The notes under the pieces are model-generated. The model saw only the letters and a program-made list of their open reading frames with translations. It was not told the DNA's origin and made no database searches. From Catellatospora sp. TT07R-123 (lineage in GTDB: Bacteria > Actinomycetota > Actinomycetes > Mycobacteriales > Micromonosporaceae), in the NCBI RefSeq assembly GCF_018327705.1, contig NZ_BNEM01000002.1:4030001-4094000 (forward strand): DNA of 64,000 bases. The letters run 5' to 3'. The position numbers and the translations under genes are program-made. How positions within the stretch are numbered: the stretch's first letter is position 1; the number at the start of each line of letters is the position of its first letter. Positions 39,573 through 48,977 of this stretch are shown here, piece after piece.

Positions 39573-40835
39573 TTACCCGCCCGCGGCTGCCTCCAGTACG
39601 CCAACTCGCGACCTCAGCTTCACGGCCTCGTGGTACACGCACTGCACGGTGTCGGCGTACCGCTCGGGCGAGTGCCCGGCGGCGCTGGCCCGCGCGGCGG
39701 CCCCGAGGCGCCGGGCGGCGCGCCGGTCGCGCAGCAGCCCGAGCACCGCGTCGGCGAACGAGTCCGGTGCGGGCTCGGCCAGCACGGCGTTGCCCGCGAG
39801 CACGCCGTGGCGGTGCAGCGACGGGTCGGCCAGCACCGCGGGCAGCCCGGCCATGGCGGCCTCCTGCAGCACCAGGGCCTGGGTGTCGGTACGCGACGGG
39901 AAGGCGAACACGTCGGCGGCGGCGTACGCCTGGGCCACCACCCGTGGCGGCTGCTGCCCCGTCAGCACGATCCGGGACGCGACCGCGGGGCCGACCGAGC
40001 GCAGCAGGCGGTTCAGCCAGCGCTGCTCGTACACGGCGCCGATCAGCACCAGCCGCGCGGACGGCAGCTCCCGCGCGATCCGGGCGAACGCCGGGATGAG
40101 CAGGTCGACGCCCTTCTCCCGGTTGACCCGCCCGACGAACAGCACCACCGGGTCGCTCGGCCCGATGCCGTACCCGGTGCGGAACGCCATCGCCTCGGCG
40201 GGCGTCGCGGTGCGCGGGCCGACGCCGGTGGGCGCGAGCACGATGCGCTCGGCGGGCACGGGCAGGTCGATCCGGTCGAGCACGGCCCGGGTGGGCACGA
40301 CCACGGCACCCGCGTCGCCGAGCAGCAGCCGGTTGCCCGCGGTGAGGGTGGTGGTCCGGCAGCCGGTCGGCGGCCTGGGCTCGCCGAGGCGGCCGGCGTA
40401 CACGCGCAGCAGCAGCCGCAGCGCCCAGCCGGGCACCTTGTACGCGTCGGCGTACGCGTGCAGGTCGGTGTGGTAGGTCTGCACCAGCGCGGCGCCGGTG
40501 CGCCGGGCGACCAGCACGCCGAGCAGCCCGGCCGGGCCGGGGGTGTGCACGTGCACGACCTCCGGCCGGTGCGCCGACAGGTCGGCGACCAGCCGTTCGC
40601 GTACCCTCCGGGTGGTCATCGGCCAGCGGGCCAGGCGCAGATCGGCGACACCGCACGCCAGCGCGGGCAGCCGCAGCAGCCCCGGTTCGTCGCGCTGTTC
40701 CCGGTGGCGCGGCACGACGAGCAGGCTGTCGTGCCCGGCGGCGAGTTGCGCCGCGTGCAGGGTCCGCAGCGACGTGACGACGCCGTCGCGACGCGGCAGG
40801 TACGTGTCGGTGAAGTGCATGATGCGCACACGCAT
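39573..40835 (-). CDS. GT4-family glycosyltransferase (MgtA/PimB-like)
   Basis: The 420-residue, two-domain GT-B enzyme starts [21 protein letters not shown] with [12 protein letters not shown] in the acceptor domain. The nucleotide-sugar domain holds [41 protein letters not shown] E-x7-E and the closing helix. Proteins of this form in actinobacteria are alpha-mannosyltransferases such as MgtA and PimB, so a role in phosphatidylinositol mannoside or lipoglycan assembly is likely (inference). ATG 40835 is chosen because the Rossmann strand follows; the longer upstream reading enters repeat C1. Confidence 0.87.
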   Translation of the reverse strand: MRVRIMHFTDTYLPRRDGVVTSLRTLHAAQLAAGHDSLLVVPRHREQRDEPGLLRLPALACGVADLRLARWPMTTRRVRERLVADLSAHRPEVVHVHTPGPAGLLGVLVARRTGAALVQTYHTDLHAYADAYKVPGWALRLLLRVYAGRLGEPRPPTGCRTTTLTAGNRLLLGDAGAVVVPTRAVLDRIDLPVPAERIVLAPTGVGPRTATPAEAMAFRTGYGIGPSDPVVLFVGRVNREKGVDLLIPAFARIARELPSARLVLIGAVYEQRWLNRLLRSVGPAVASRIVLTGQQPPRVVAQAYAAADVFAFPSRTDTQALVLQEAAMAGLPAVLADPSLHRHGVLAGNAVLAEPAPDSFADAVLGLLRDRRAARRLGAAARASAAGHSPERYADTVQCVYHEAVKLRSRVGVLEAAAGG

Positions 40836-40910
40836 ACGTTCAGTGACCTGCCCCAACGCCGCGTGTAAGACAGATGTCGGCCGTCTTAAGACCGGCCGTA
40901 GTCCGGGTTC

Positions 40911-40989
40911 GAAGATCAGCCATGTTGCCGGGCAATCGGGCGAAAGACGGCCCAAGATACGCACAGTCGCCCGGCAACTTGGCTGATCT
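40911..40989 (+). repeat. Dispersed inverted-repeat family C, copy C1
   Basis: The arms AAGATCAGCC-TTGCCGGGC (40911-40932) and its complement (40968-40989) match in 21 of 22 positions. The loop reads ATCGGGCGAAAGACGG then AAGATACGC, closely matching copy C2 (45455-45535). It lies in the divergent spacer between the glycosyltransferase and deoC; a short GTCTTAAGAC dyad lies near 40881-40893. Confidence 0.85.
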
Positions 40990-41068
40990 TGAGGGGTGAG
41001 GTGAGGGGGGTCTCCGTTCCACTAGATGGACAAGATCGATGAGATCGCGTCCGCGTAGACTTCGGCTC

Positions 41069-42016
41069 ATGACGGCCACCATGACACCGTTGTCCGAGGT
41101 GACGCGCTCCGATGCGGCGCTGCGGATGTTCCTGCACGGGCTGCCCGGCGTCGACCAGGTCGGCGCGCAGGCCCGTGCCGCCGCGCTCGGCACCCGTTCG
41201 ATCAAGACCACGGCCAAGGCCTGGGCGATCGACCTCGCGATCCGGATGGTGGACCTGACCACCCTGGAGGGCGCCGACACCCCCGGCAAGGTCCGCGCGC
41301 TGTGCGCCAAGGCCCGCCAGCCCGACCCGGGCGACCCGACCTGCCCGCCGGTGGCCGCGATCTGCGTGTACCCGTCGATGGTCCCGGTCGCCGCCGAGGC
41401 GCTGCGCGGCAGCGGCATCCACCTGGCCAGCGTCGCGACCGCGTTCCCGTCCGGGCAGGCGCCGCTGAGCGTCAAGCTCGACGACACCCGCGCGGCCGTC
41501 GCCGCGGGCGCCGACGAGATCGACATGGTGATCAGCCGGGGCGCGTTCCTGGCCGGTCGCTACCTGGACGTCTTCGAGGAGATCGCGGCCGTCAAGGAGG
41601 CCTGCGGCAGCGCCCACCTCAAGGTCATCCTGGAGACCGGCGAGCTGGTCACGTACGACAACGTGCGCCGCGCGTCGTGGCTGGCGATGCTCGCGGGCGG
41701 CGACTTCATCAAGACGTCCACGGGCAAGGTGCAGCCCGCGGCCACCCTCCCGGTCACGCTGATCATGCTGGAGGCGGTGCGCGACTTCCTGGCCGCCACC
41801 GGCCGCAAGGTCGGCGTGAAGCCCGCGGGCGGCATCCGCACCACCAAGGACGCCATCAAGTACCTGGTCATGGTCAACGAGACGGCCGGCGACGGCTGGC
41901 TCGACCCGGACTGGTTCCGCTTCGGCGCCTCCACCCTGCTCAACGATCTGCTGATGCAGCGCACCAAGCTCGCCACCGGCAACTACGCCGGCCCCGACTA
42001 CTTCACGCTGGACTAG
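41069..42016 (+). CDS. deoC: Deoxyribose-phosphate aldolase
   Basis: The 315-residue enzyme cleaves 2-deoxyribose 5-phosphate to glyceraldehyde 3-phosphate and acetaldehyde. The Schiff-base Lys is in GGDFIKTSTGKVQP, the proton-relay Lys in KVGVKPAGGIRTTKDA, and the Asp in DEIDMVISRGAFLAG. It is longer than the bacterial 220-260 residue form, owing to an N-terminal extension as in metazoan-type DeoC. The start at ATG 41069 follows GTAGACTTCGG. The acetaldehyde it releases would be the natural substrate of the aldehyde dehydrogenase two bases downstream. Confidence 0.94.
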   Translation: MTATMTPLSEVTRSDAALRMFLHGLPGVDQVGAQARAAALGTRSIKTTAKAWAIDLAIRMVDLTTLEGADTPGKVRALCAKARQPDPGDPTCPPVAAICVYPSMVPVAAEALRGSGIHLASVATAFPSGQAPLSVKLDDTRAAVAAGADEIDMVISRGAFLAGRYLDVFEEIAAVKEACGSAHLKVILETGELVTYDNVRRASWLAMLAGGDFIKTSTGKVQPAATLPVTLIMLEAVRDFLAATGRKVGVKPAGGIRTTKDAIKYLVMVNETAGDGWLDPDWFRFGASTLLNDLLMQRTKLATGNYAGPDYFTLD

Positions 42017-42018
42017 AC

Positions 42019-43449
42019 ATGAGCGCATTTGAGTACGCGCCCGCACCGGAGTCGCGCTCGATCGTCAACCTGCAGTCCTCGTACGGGCTGTTCATCGACG
42101 GCGAGTTCGTCGACGGCGACGACCGGCGCAAGACCATCTCCCCCGCCACCGAGGAGGTGCTCGCCGAGGTCACCTGGGCGAGCACCGAGGACGTCGACCG
42201 GGCCGTCAAGGCGGCCCGGCGCGCGTACACGAAGGTGTGGGGGCCGATGCCGGGCGCGGAGCGGGCCAAGTACCTGTTCCGCATCGCACGGATCATCGCC
42301 GAGCGCAGCCGCGAGCTGGCCGTGCTGGAGTCGCTGAACAACGGCAAGCCGATCAAGGAATCGCGGGATGTGGACGTGCCGCTGGCCGCGGCGCACTTCT
42401 TCTACTACGCGGGCTGGGCCGACAAGCTGCCGTACGCGGGCTTCGGGGCGGACCCGCGGCCGCTGGGCGTGGCCGGGCAGGTCATCCCGTGGAACTTCCC
42501 GCTGCTGATGCTGGCGTGGAAGATCGCCCCGGCGCTGGCTGCGGGCAACACGGTGGTGCTCAAGCCCGCCGAGACGACCCCGCTGACCGCGCTGCTGTTC
42601 GCCGAGATCTGCCAGCAGGCCGACCTGCCGCCGGGCGTGGTCAACATCGTCACCGGCGCGGGTGAGACCGGCGCCGCCGTGGTGAACCACCCCGACGTGG
42701 ACAAGGTCGCCTTCACCGGCTCGACCGAGGTCGGCCGGATCATCGCGCGGGCCGTGGCCGGCACGAAGAAGAAGGTCACCCTGGAGCTGGGCGGCAAGGC
42801 CGCGAACATCGTGTTCGACGACGCCGCGATCGACCAGGCCGTCGAGGGCATCGTCAACGGCATCTTCTTCAACCAGGGGCACGTCTGCTGCGCGGGCTCG
42901 CGCCTGCTGGTGCAGGAGTCCGTCGCCGACCAGCTGCTGGAGTCGCTCAAGCGGCGCATGGCCACCCTGCGCGTCGGCGACCCGCTGGACAAGAACACCG
43001 ACATCGGCGCGATCAACTCCGCTGAGCAGCTCGGCCGGATCAAGATGCTCGCCGAGGTCGGCGAGGGCGAGGGCGCCGACCGCTGGTCGCCGCCGTGCCA
43101 GCTGCCCGACCGCGGCTTCTGGTTCGCCCCGACCATCTTCACGGGCGTGTCGCAGGCGCACCGGATCGCCCGCGAGGAGATCTTCGGGCCGGTGCTGTCG
43201 GTGCTGACGTTCCGCACCCCGGCCGAGGCGGTGGAGAAGGCCAACAACACGCCGTACGGGCTGTCGGCCGGGATCTGGTCCGAGAAGGGATCGCGCATCC
43301 TCGCCATCGCCGACCAGCTGCGGGCGGGCGTGGTGTGGGCCAACACCTTCAACAAGTTCGACCCGACCTCGCCGTTCGGCGGGTACAAGGAGTCCGGTTA
43401 CGGCCGCGAGGGCGGCCGCCACGGCCTGGAGGCGTACCTTGCCCAGTAA
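42019..43449 (+). CDS. Aldehyde dehydrogenase (NAD-dependent)
   Basis: The 476-residue enzyme has the full catalytic set: GVAGQVIPWNFPLLMLAWK, the general-base Glu in VTLELGGKAANIVF, and the nucleophile Cys in FFNQGHVCCAGSRLLVQE, with ANTFNKFDPTSPFGGYKESG at the C-terminus. It starts two bases after the deoC stop and overlaps the following gene by 11 bases, so the three form one unit. Together with deoC it can oxidise the acetaldehyde from deoxyribose catabolism to acetate (inference from position). Confidence 0.95.
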   Translation: MSAFEYAPAPESRSIVNLQSSYGLFIDGEFVDGDDRRKTISPATEEVLAEVTWASTEDVDRAVKAARRAYTKVWGPMPGAERAKYLFRIARIIAERSRELAVLESLNNGKPIKESRDVDVPLAAAHFFYYAGWADKLPYAGFGADPRPLGVAGQVIPWNFPLLMLAWKIAPALAAGNTVVLKPAETTPLTALLFAEICQQADLPPGVVNIVTGAGETGAAVVNHPDVDKVAFTGSTEVGRIIARAVAGTKKKVTLELGGKAANIVFDDAAIDQAVEGIVNGIFFNQGHVCCAGSRLLVQESVADQLLESLKRRMATLRVGDPLDKNTDIGAINSAEQLGRIKMLAEVGEGEGADRWSPPCQLPDRGFWFAPTIFTGVSQAHRIAREEIFGPVLSVLTFRTPAEAVEKANNTPYGLSAGIWSEKGSRILAIADQLRAGVVWANTFNKFDPTSPFGGYKESGYGREGGRHGLEAYLAQ

Positions 43450-44353
43450 GAAGAAGGACTCCGCCGCGCCGCAGGTCGAGACCGTCGAGGCTGCCGCGGT
43501 CGTCGCGCAGCCCTCGGCGCCGCGCACCCGGCTGGCGGTGCGCAAGACGTACAAGCTCTACGTGGGTGGGGCGTTCCCGCGCAGCGAGTCGGGCCGCACC
43601 TACGTCGTCGCCGACAGCAAGGGAAACTTCGTGGCCAACGCCGCCCAGGCCTCCCGCAAGGACGCCCGCGACGCCGTGCTCGCCGCGCGGGCCGCGTTCG
43701 GCAAGTGGTCCGGCGCGACCGCGTACAACCGGGGCCAGGTGGTCTACCGGGTCGCCGAGATGCTGGAGGGCCGCCGCGACGAGTTCGTGTCGCTGGAGGT
43801 GCCCGCCGCCGAGGTGGACGCCGCGATCGACCGCCTCGTCTGGTACGCGGGCTGGACCGACAAGATCTCGCAGGTGATCGGCGGCGCCAACCCGGTCGCC
43901 GGGCCGTACTTCAACCTGTCCTCGCCCGAGCCGTCCGGCATCGTCGCGATCGTCGCGCCGAGCAGGCCGACCCTGCTCGGCCTGGTCAGCGTCATCGCGC
44001 CGGTCATCGCCACCGGCAACACCTGCGTCGTGATCTCCGACGCGCCCCGCGTCGCGATCACCCTGGCCGAGGTGCTCGCCACCTCCGACCTGCCCGGCGG
44101 CGTGGTCAACATCCTGACCGGCTCGGCCGCCGAGATGGGCCCGTGGCTGGCCGCGCACGCCGACGTCAACGGCGTCGACCTGACCGGCCTGGCCGACGCC
44201 GAGCTGGCCCTGTCGCTGGAGCAGGCCGCCGCGGGCACCCTCAAGCGGGTACGCCGCCCGGCCGCGGCCCTCGACTGGACCGCCGACCCCGGCCTCCCGC
44301 CGATGACGGCGTTCCTGGAGACGAAGACGGTCTGGCACCCCAAGGGCATCTAG
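43439..44353 (+). CDS. Truncated aldehyde dehydrogenase homologue without catalytic residues
   Basis: The 304-residue protein is clearly homologous to the N-terminal half of the ALDH just upstream: KTYKLYVGGAFPRSESGRTYVV, RDAVLAARAAFGKWSGATAYNRG, GIVAIVAPSRPTLLGLVSVIAPVIATGN and LPGGVVNILTG. It then stops without the general-base Glu motif or the catalytic Cys loop, and with a different C-terminal 80 residues. It has its own Lys-rich N-terminus and starts as TTG inside the previous gene. No remainder of the ALDH fold follows in any frame, so it looks like an established shortened paralogue rather than a fresh frameshift. It probably forms a heteromer with its partner. Confidence 0.85.
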   Translation: MPSKKKDSAAPQVETVEAAAVVAQPSAPRTRLAVRKTYKLYVGGAFPRSESGRTYVVADSKGNFVANAAQASRKDARDAVLAARAAFGKWSGATAYNRGQVVYRVAEMLEGRRDEFVSLEVPAAEVDAAIDRLVWYAGWTDKISQVIGGANPVAGPYFNLSSPEPSGIVAIVAPSRPTLLGLVSVIAPVIATGNTCVVISDAPRVAITLAEVLATSDLPGGVVNILTGSAAEMGPWLAAHADVNGVDLTGLADAELALSLEQAAAGTLKRVRRPAAALDWTADPGLPPMTAFLETKTVWHPKGI

Positions 44354-44365
44354 CCTGGGATGCAG

Positions 44366-44408
44366 GAAGGGCACCTTCTTATCGCGCTGCGATGTAGAAG
44401 GTGCCCTT
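44366..44408 (+). terminator. Family D hairpin, copy D3
   Basis: GAAGGGCACCTTCT (44366-44379) and AGAAGGTGCCCTT (44396-44408) are complementary, and TTTT follows in part. The inner loop CGCG/CTGCG pairs again. It lies between the truncated ALDH stop and the next gene, and is a plausible terminator. Confidence 0.6.
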
Positions 44409-44435
44409 TTCAACGCCGGCTCGGAGGGGTTGCGG

Positions 44436-45491
44436 ATGGCGACGAGTGCAGACGTGGTGGGGCGGGCCCGGGAGATCGCCGACGAGGTGCTGTTCCCGGC
44501 CGCGCTCAGGGTGGACGGCGCGGACCGCGTGCCGGCGGCGCAGCTGGACCTGCTCGCCTCCGAGGGGTACTACGGCATGGCGGCGCCCGCCGAGGCGGGC
44601 GGGCTCGGCCTGTCCTGGCCCGAGGCGGCCGCCCTGGTCGAGACCCTGGCCGACGGCTGCCTCACCACCGCGTTCGTATGGCTCCAGCACCACGCCCCCG
44701 TCCGCGCCGTCGCCGACAGCCCCCGGCCCGGCATCCGCGACCGCTGGCTGGCCCCGCTGGCCCGGGGCGAGCACCGGGCCGGGATCGCCCTGGCCGGGCT
44801 GCGGGTGCCCGACGCCCCGATGCGGGTGACCCCGGTCGACGGCGGCTACCTGCTCGACGGGCAGGCGCCCTGGGTCACCGGCTGGGGCATGATCGACACG
44901 CTGTACACCGCCGCGCTCGACGTCTCCGGCGACGTCCACTTCCTGCTCGTGGACGCGACGGCGGCCCCGACGCTGGCGGTGCGTCCGCTGGAACTGGTCG
45001 CGGTGCGGGCCAGCGCCACCGTGGACGTCCACTTCGACCAGCACTTCGTGCCCGCCGAGCGGCTCGTCGACCGCGTGCCGTACGCGGACTGGTCGCGTTC
45101 GGACTCGTCCGGATCGGCCATGAACGGCTTCCTCGCGATCGGGGTCGCGGGCCGGTGCGTACGCCTGCTGTCACCGGGTCCCGCCGCCGAGGCCCTGGCC
45201 GCCGAGCTCGACGCGGTCAGGTCCGGCCTGCTCACCGCCGACTCGGCCACCGTCCCGACGGCGCGCGCGGCCGCCTCCGCGCTGACCGCACGGGCCGCCG
45301 CCGCACTCGCGGTGCAGACCGGCGCGCGGGCCGTCCTGCTGGACCACGACGCGCAGCGCCTGGCCCGCGAGTCGGTGTTCCTCCTGGTCTTCGGCAACCG
45401 CCCGGTGATCCGCGACGCCCTTCTCGCCGACCTGACCGCCCCCGCCCCCGCCCCCAAGATCGGGCAAGTTGCCGGGCAATCGGGGGAATGA
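44436..45491 (+). CDS. Acyl-CoA dehydrogenase-family protein, shortened
   Basis: The 351-residue protein has the N-terminal helical and beta domains of the family: LLASEGYYGMAAPAEAGGLGLSW, FVWLQHHAPVRAV, GIALAGLRVPDAPMRVTPVDGG and GQAPWVTGWGMIDTLYTAALD. The C-terminal helical bundle is short, and I cannot locate the usual catalytic Glu loop. The last eleven residues (KIGQVAGQSGE) and the stop are encoded by repeat C2, so the end has been remodelled by the element. ATG 44436 has GGAGGGG seven bases upstream. Activity is doubtful. Confidence 0.75.
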   Translation: MATSADVVGRAREIADEVLFPAALRVDGADRVPAAQLDLLASEGYYGMAAPAEAGGLGLSWPEAAALVETLADGCLTTAFVWLQHHAPVRAVADSPRPGIRDRWLAPLARGEHRAGIALAGLRVPDAPMRVTPVDGGYLLDGQAPWVTGWGMIDTLYTAALDVSGDVHFLLVDATAAPTLAVRPLELVAVRASATVDVHFDQHFVPAERLVDRVPYADWSRSDSSGSAMNGFLAIGVAGRCVRLLSPGPAAEALAAELDAVRSGLLTADSATVPTARAAASALTARAAAALAVQTGARAVLLDHDAQRLARESVFLLVFGNRPVIRDALLADLTAPAPAPKIGQVAGQSGE

Positions 45492-45535
45492 CGGGTCGAG
45501 ATACGCCCGGCTGCCTGGCAACTTGCCCGATCTTG
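45455..45535 (+). repeat. Dispersed inverted-repeat family C, copy C2 (supplies the stop of the preceding gene)
   Basis: The arms CAAGATCGGGCAAGTTGCCG... (45455-45478) and its complement (45512-45535) match in 23 of 24 positions. The loop shares ATCGGGGGAATGACGGG and AGATACGCCC with C1. The TGA at 45489-45491 that ends the acyl-CoA dehydrogenase homologue lies in the loop. Confidence 0.85.
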
Positions 45536-45574
45536 GCCGGGGCTGCCGCCGAGTGACCCAGGTCATCGGGCACG

Positions 45575-47254
45575 ATGGAGTACGTGGCGCGACCGTTCGA
45601 TCCCCGGCTGATCCGATACGTCCCGTCCACACGTACCGGGCTGGTGCAGCTCGGCGTGCTGGGCGTGGCCGCCGCGGCCGCCGTGGTGGTCGCGGCCGCC
45701 GCGCTGGCCCGAGCCCTGGCCGCCGCCGTCGAGCTGCGCCTGGACGCGCCCGCCCTGGCGGTGTTCCTGCTCGCGCTCGCGGCCCGCGCCGGGCTCACCA
45801 GCGGCCTGGGCGCCGTGGCCGCCCGCATGTCCGCGACCGTGAAGGCGAGCCTGCGCACCGACCTGCTCGGCGCCGTCGGCCGCCGCGGCCCGACGTGGCT
45901 GGCCGGGCAGCGGGCGGGCGAGCTCGCCACGCTGGCGGGACGCGGTCTGGACGCCCTCGACGGCTACTTCACCGGATACCTGCCGCAGCTCGTGCTCGGC
46001 CTGACGGTGCCGGTGGCGGTGATCGGCACGCTGCTGCTGACCGACCTGACCTCGGCCGTGATCGTGCTGGTCACACTGCCGCTGATCCCGATCTTCGGGG
46101 CGCTGGTCGGCTGGCAGACCCGGACCGCCACCGACCGGCAGTGGCACCGGTTGCAGCTGCTCGGCGGGCACTTCCTGGACATGGTGTCGGGGCTGGCCAC
46201 GCTGCGGGCGTTCGGGCGGGCGCGGGCCCAGGTCGGCGCGGTGCGGCGGATGGCCGACCGGCATCGCGCCGCGACGATGCGCACGCTGCGGCTGGCCTTC
46301 CTGTCCGCCCTGGTCCTGGAGCTGATCGGCACGATCTCGGTGGCGCTCGTGGCGGTGCCGGTGGGCCTGCGGCTGCTGGACGGCCGGATGACGCTGGCGA
46401 CGGCGCTGCTGGTGCTGCTGCTGACCCCGGAGGCGTACGCCCCGCTGCGCGCCGCGGGCACCAAGTTCCACGCCAGCATGGAGGGACTCACCACGCTGGA
46501 CCAGGCGTTCACGTTGCTCGCCGACGCACCGGCCCGGCCGGAGCCCGGCGGCGGCGCGGTGGCGGCCCCGCCGGTCGGCCTGATCGAGCTGCGCGGCGTC
46601 ACCGTCACGTACGACCGCGGCACCGGCGAGCGGGTCACCGCCCTGCGCGACGTCGACCTGGTGATCCGGCCCGGCGAGCGCGTGGCCCTGGTCGGCCCGA
46701 GCGGCGGCGGCAAGAGCACGCTGCTCAACCTGGTGCTCGGCTTCACCACCCCGGACCGCGGGCAGGTGCTCGTCGACGGCGTCGACCTGGCCGACCTCGA
46801 CCTGGACGCCTGGCGCCGGCGCGTGGGCTGGGTGCCGCAGCGGGCGCACCTGTTCGCGGCGAGCCTGGCCGACAACATCGCCCTGGGCACGCCGGAGGCG
46901 CCGCGCGCCGACGTCGACCGCGCCGCCCGCGCCGCCGCGCTGGGACCGGTGCTCGACGCGCTGCCGCAGGGCCTGGACACTGTGCTGGGCGAGCGCGGGC
47001 ACGGCCTGTCCGGCGGGGAGCGGCAGCGGCTGGCGCTGGCGCGCGCGTTCCTGCGCGACGCGCCCCTGCTGCTGCTCGACGAGCCGACGGCCCGGCTGGA
47101 CGCGGCCAGCGAGCAGGCGGTGGTCGACGCGACCGCGACGCTGGTGCACGGGCGGACGGCGCTGCTGGTGGCGCACCGGCCCGCCCTGCTGTCGGTGGCC
47201 ACCCGGGTGCTGCGCGTCGAGCGCGGCGAGGTCCGGGAGCGGGTGGCGGTATGA
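45575..47254 (+). CDS. cydD: Thiol reductant ABC exporter subunit CydD
   Basis: The 559-residue half-transporter has about six N-terminal membrane helices and a C-terminal ATPase. PFDPRLIRYVPSTRTGLV is the usual start, Walker A is GPSGGGKSTLLNLVLG, signature LSGGERQRLALARA and Walker B LLLLDEPTARLD, with the switch His in LLVAHRPALLS. CydDC exports cysteine or glutathione-like thiols and is needed for assembly of cytochrome bd. The stop overlaps the cydC start (ATGA). The start at ATG 45575 is chosen, though GTG 45584 is close. No cydAB is in the window. Confidence 0.93.
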   Translation: MEYVARPFDPRLIRYVPSTRTGLVQLGVLGVAAAAAVVVAAAALARALAAAVELRLDAPALAVFLLALAARAGLTSGLGAVAARMSATVKASLRTDLLGAVGRRGPTWLAGQRAGELATLAGRGLDALDGYFTGYLPQLVLGLTVPVAVIGTLLLTDLTSAVIVLVTLPLIPIFGALVGWQTRTATDRQWHRLQLLGGHFLDMVSGLATLRAFGRARAQVGAVRRMADRHRAATMRTLRLAFLSALVLELIGTISVALVAVPVGLRLLDGRMTLATALLVLLLTPEAYAPLRAAGTKFHASMEGLTTLDQAFTLLADAPARPEPGGGAVAAPPVGLIELRGVTVTYDRGTGERVTALRDVDLVIRPGERVALVGPSGGGKSTLLNLVLGFTTPDRGQVLVDGVDLADLDLDAWRRRVGWVPQRAHLFAASLADNIALGTPEAPRADVDRAARAAALGPVLDALPQGLDTVLGERGHGLSGGERQRLALARAFLRDAPLLLLDEPTARLDAASEQAVVDATATLVHGRTALLVAHRPALLSVATRVLRVERGEVRERVAV

Positions 47255-48906
47255 GCCCGATCCTCGCCTTCGCCGCCCCGTTCCGCTGGCGCCTGCTCGG
47301 GGCCGGGCTGCTCGCCGCGCTGACCGAGGCTGCCGGGCTGGGTCTGATGGCGACCGCGACCTGGCTGCTGTGCACCGCGGCGGGCCAGCCGCCCCTGGTC
47401 GTGCTGAGCGTCGCCATCGTGGTGGTCCGGACGCTGGCCATCGGCCGGGGCGCCCTGCGCTACGTCGAGCGCCTGGCCGGCCACGACGCCGTCCTGCGCA
47501 TGGTCACCGAGGTCCGGGCCCGGATCTTCGCCACGCTCGCCGAGCGGCCCGCCGCCGCGCCCGCGCTGCGCCGGGGCGACCTGCTCAGCCGGATGGTCTC
47601 CGATGTCGACGCGGTGCAGGACCTGATGGTCCGGGTACTGCTGCCGATGGCCTCGACCGGGCTGGTCGGCGTCGCCGCGGTCGCGGCCGCCGCGTTCGCC
47701 GACCCGCTGGTGGCGCTGGTGCTGGCCGTGGGCCTGCTGGCGAGCGGAGCCGCGCTGCCCGTGCTCGCCGCCCGCCTGGCGGCCCGGTCCGGTGCCCGCC
47801 TGGCCCCGCTGCGCGCCCGGTACGCGGTGGACACGATCGACCTGGTGCACGGCGCCGCCGACCTCGCCGCGTACGGCGCCCGCGACCGGTTCGAGGCCCG
47901 GGGCGCCGCGCACGCCGCCGAACTGGCCGCGACCGAGCGGACGCTGGCCCGCCGGGCGTTCGCCGTCGACGCGGTCGCCACCGTGCTCGGCGGCGCCACC
48001 GCGGTCGCGGTGCTCGCCACCGGGCTGGCGCGCGGCGTCGACGGGGTGTGGCTGGCAGCGCTCACCGTCGCCACGCTGGCCACGGGCGAGCTGTCGCTGT
48101 CGCTGCTGGCCGCCGCCCGCAAGGGCGCCGAGATCCGGGGCAGCCTGCACCGGCTCACCGAGCTGCTGACCGCGCCCGGGGCCGCCGCCGCGGCCGGGCT
48201 CGCGGTGCCGGAGCGCGCGCCGACGCTGCGCCTGGCGGGTGCGACCGTGCGGTATCCGGGCGCGACGGCCGCCGCGCTGTCGGAGGTGGACCTGGAACTG
48301 CCGCCGGGGCGCCACGTCGCGATCGTCGGGCCGTCCGGGTCGGGCAAGAGCACGCTGCTCGGCCTGCTGACCGGTGCGATCGCGCCGGAGTCCGGCCGGG
48401 CCGACGCCGACGGCACCCCGATCACCGCGTACGACCCCGAGCGCTGGCCCGCCGCCGTGACCGGGCTGCTCGCCGACGCGTACCTGTTCCACGCCTCGGT
48501 GCGCGACAACCTGCTGCTGGCACGGCCGGAGGCGACCGAGGACGAGCTGCTGGCCGCGTGCGCGACGGCGGGACTCGGCGACTGGGTCGCCGCGCACGGG
48601 CTGGACGTGCGGGTCGGCGAGGACGGCGCCGGGCTGTCGGGCGGGCAGCGGCAGCGGCTCGCGCTGGCCCGCGCGGTCCTGGCCGACCCGGGGCTGCTGG
48701 TGCTCGACGAGCCGACCGAGGGCCTCGACCCGGCGCAGGCCGACGCGGTCCTCGCGGCGGTGCTGGCGCACCGGCGCGGGCGCGGCACGGTCGTGGTGAC
48801 CCACCGGCTCGCCGGGCTGGACGCGTTCGACGAGGTGGTGGTGCTGGACGCGGGCCGGGTGCACGAGCGCGGAACGTGGGGTTGGGTGCGGGCGCACGGC
48901 GGCTGA
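47251..48906 (+). CDS. cydC: Thiol reductant ABC exporter subunit CydC
   Basis: The 551-residue second half of the CydDC transporter begins MSPILAFAAPFRWRLLGAGLLAALTEAAG with a six-helix membrane domain. RYVERLAGHDAVLRM and RRGDLLSRMVSDVDAVQDL are typical CydC loops. Walker A is [16 protein letters not shown], signature LSGGQRQRLALARAVL and Walker B LLVLDEPTEGLD, with the His in VVTHRLAGLD. ATG 47251 is joined to cydD by the ATGA overlap, so translation is coupled. Confidence 0.93.
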   Translation: MSPILAFAAPFRWRLLGAGLLAALTEAAGLGLMATATWLLCTAAGQPPLVVLSVAIVVVRTLAIGRGALRYVERLAGHDAVLRMVTEVRARIFATLAERPAAAPALRRGDLLSRMVSDVDAVQDLMVRVLLPMASTGLVGVAAVAAAAFADPLVALVLAVGLLASGAALPVLAARLAARSGARLAPLRARYAVDTIDLVHGAADLAAYGARDRFEARGAAHAAELAATERTLARRAFAVDAVATVLGGATAVAVLATGLARGVDGVWLAALTVATLATGELSLSLLAAARKGAEIRGSLHRLTELLTAPGAAAAAGLAVPERAPTLRLAGATVRYPGATAAALSEVDLELPPGRHVAIVGPSGSGKSTLLGLLTGAIAPESGRADADGTPITAYDPERWPAAVTGLLADAYLFHASVRDNLLLARPEATEDELLAACATAGLGDWVAAHGLDVRVGEDGAGLSGGQRQRLALARAVLADPGLLVLDEPTEGLDPAQADAVLAAVLAHRRGRGTVVVTHRLAGLDAFDEVVVLDAGRVHERGTWGWVRAHGG

Positions 48907-48977
48907 CACGAACCACTAGGGTGTGCGGAGAGTCACCGACCCGGCAGGGTCGGTCAGTCGAACGTCGGAGGTCAACG

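Noticed and set aside
43439-44353. Frameshifted aldehyde dehydrogenase pseudogene
   Set aside because: No continuation of the ALDH fold is found in any frame after the stop. The gene has its own start and a distinct C-terminus, which suggests a stable short protein.
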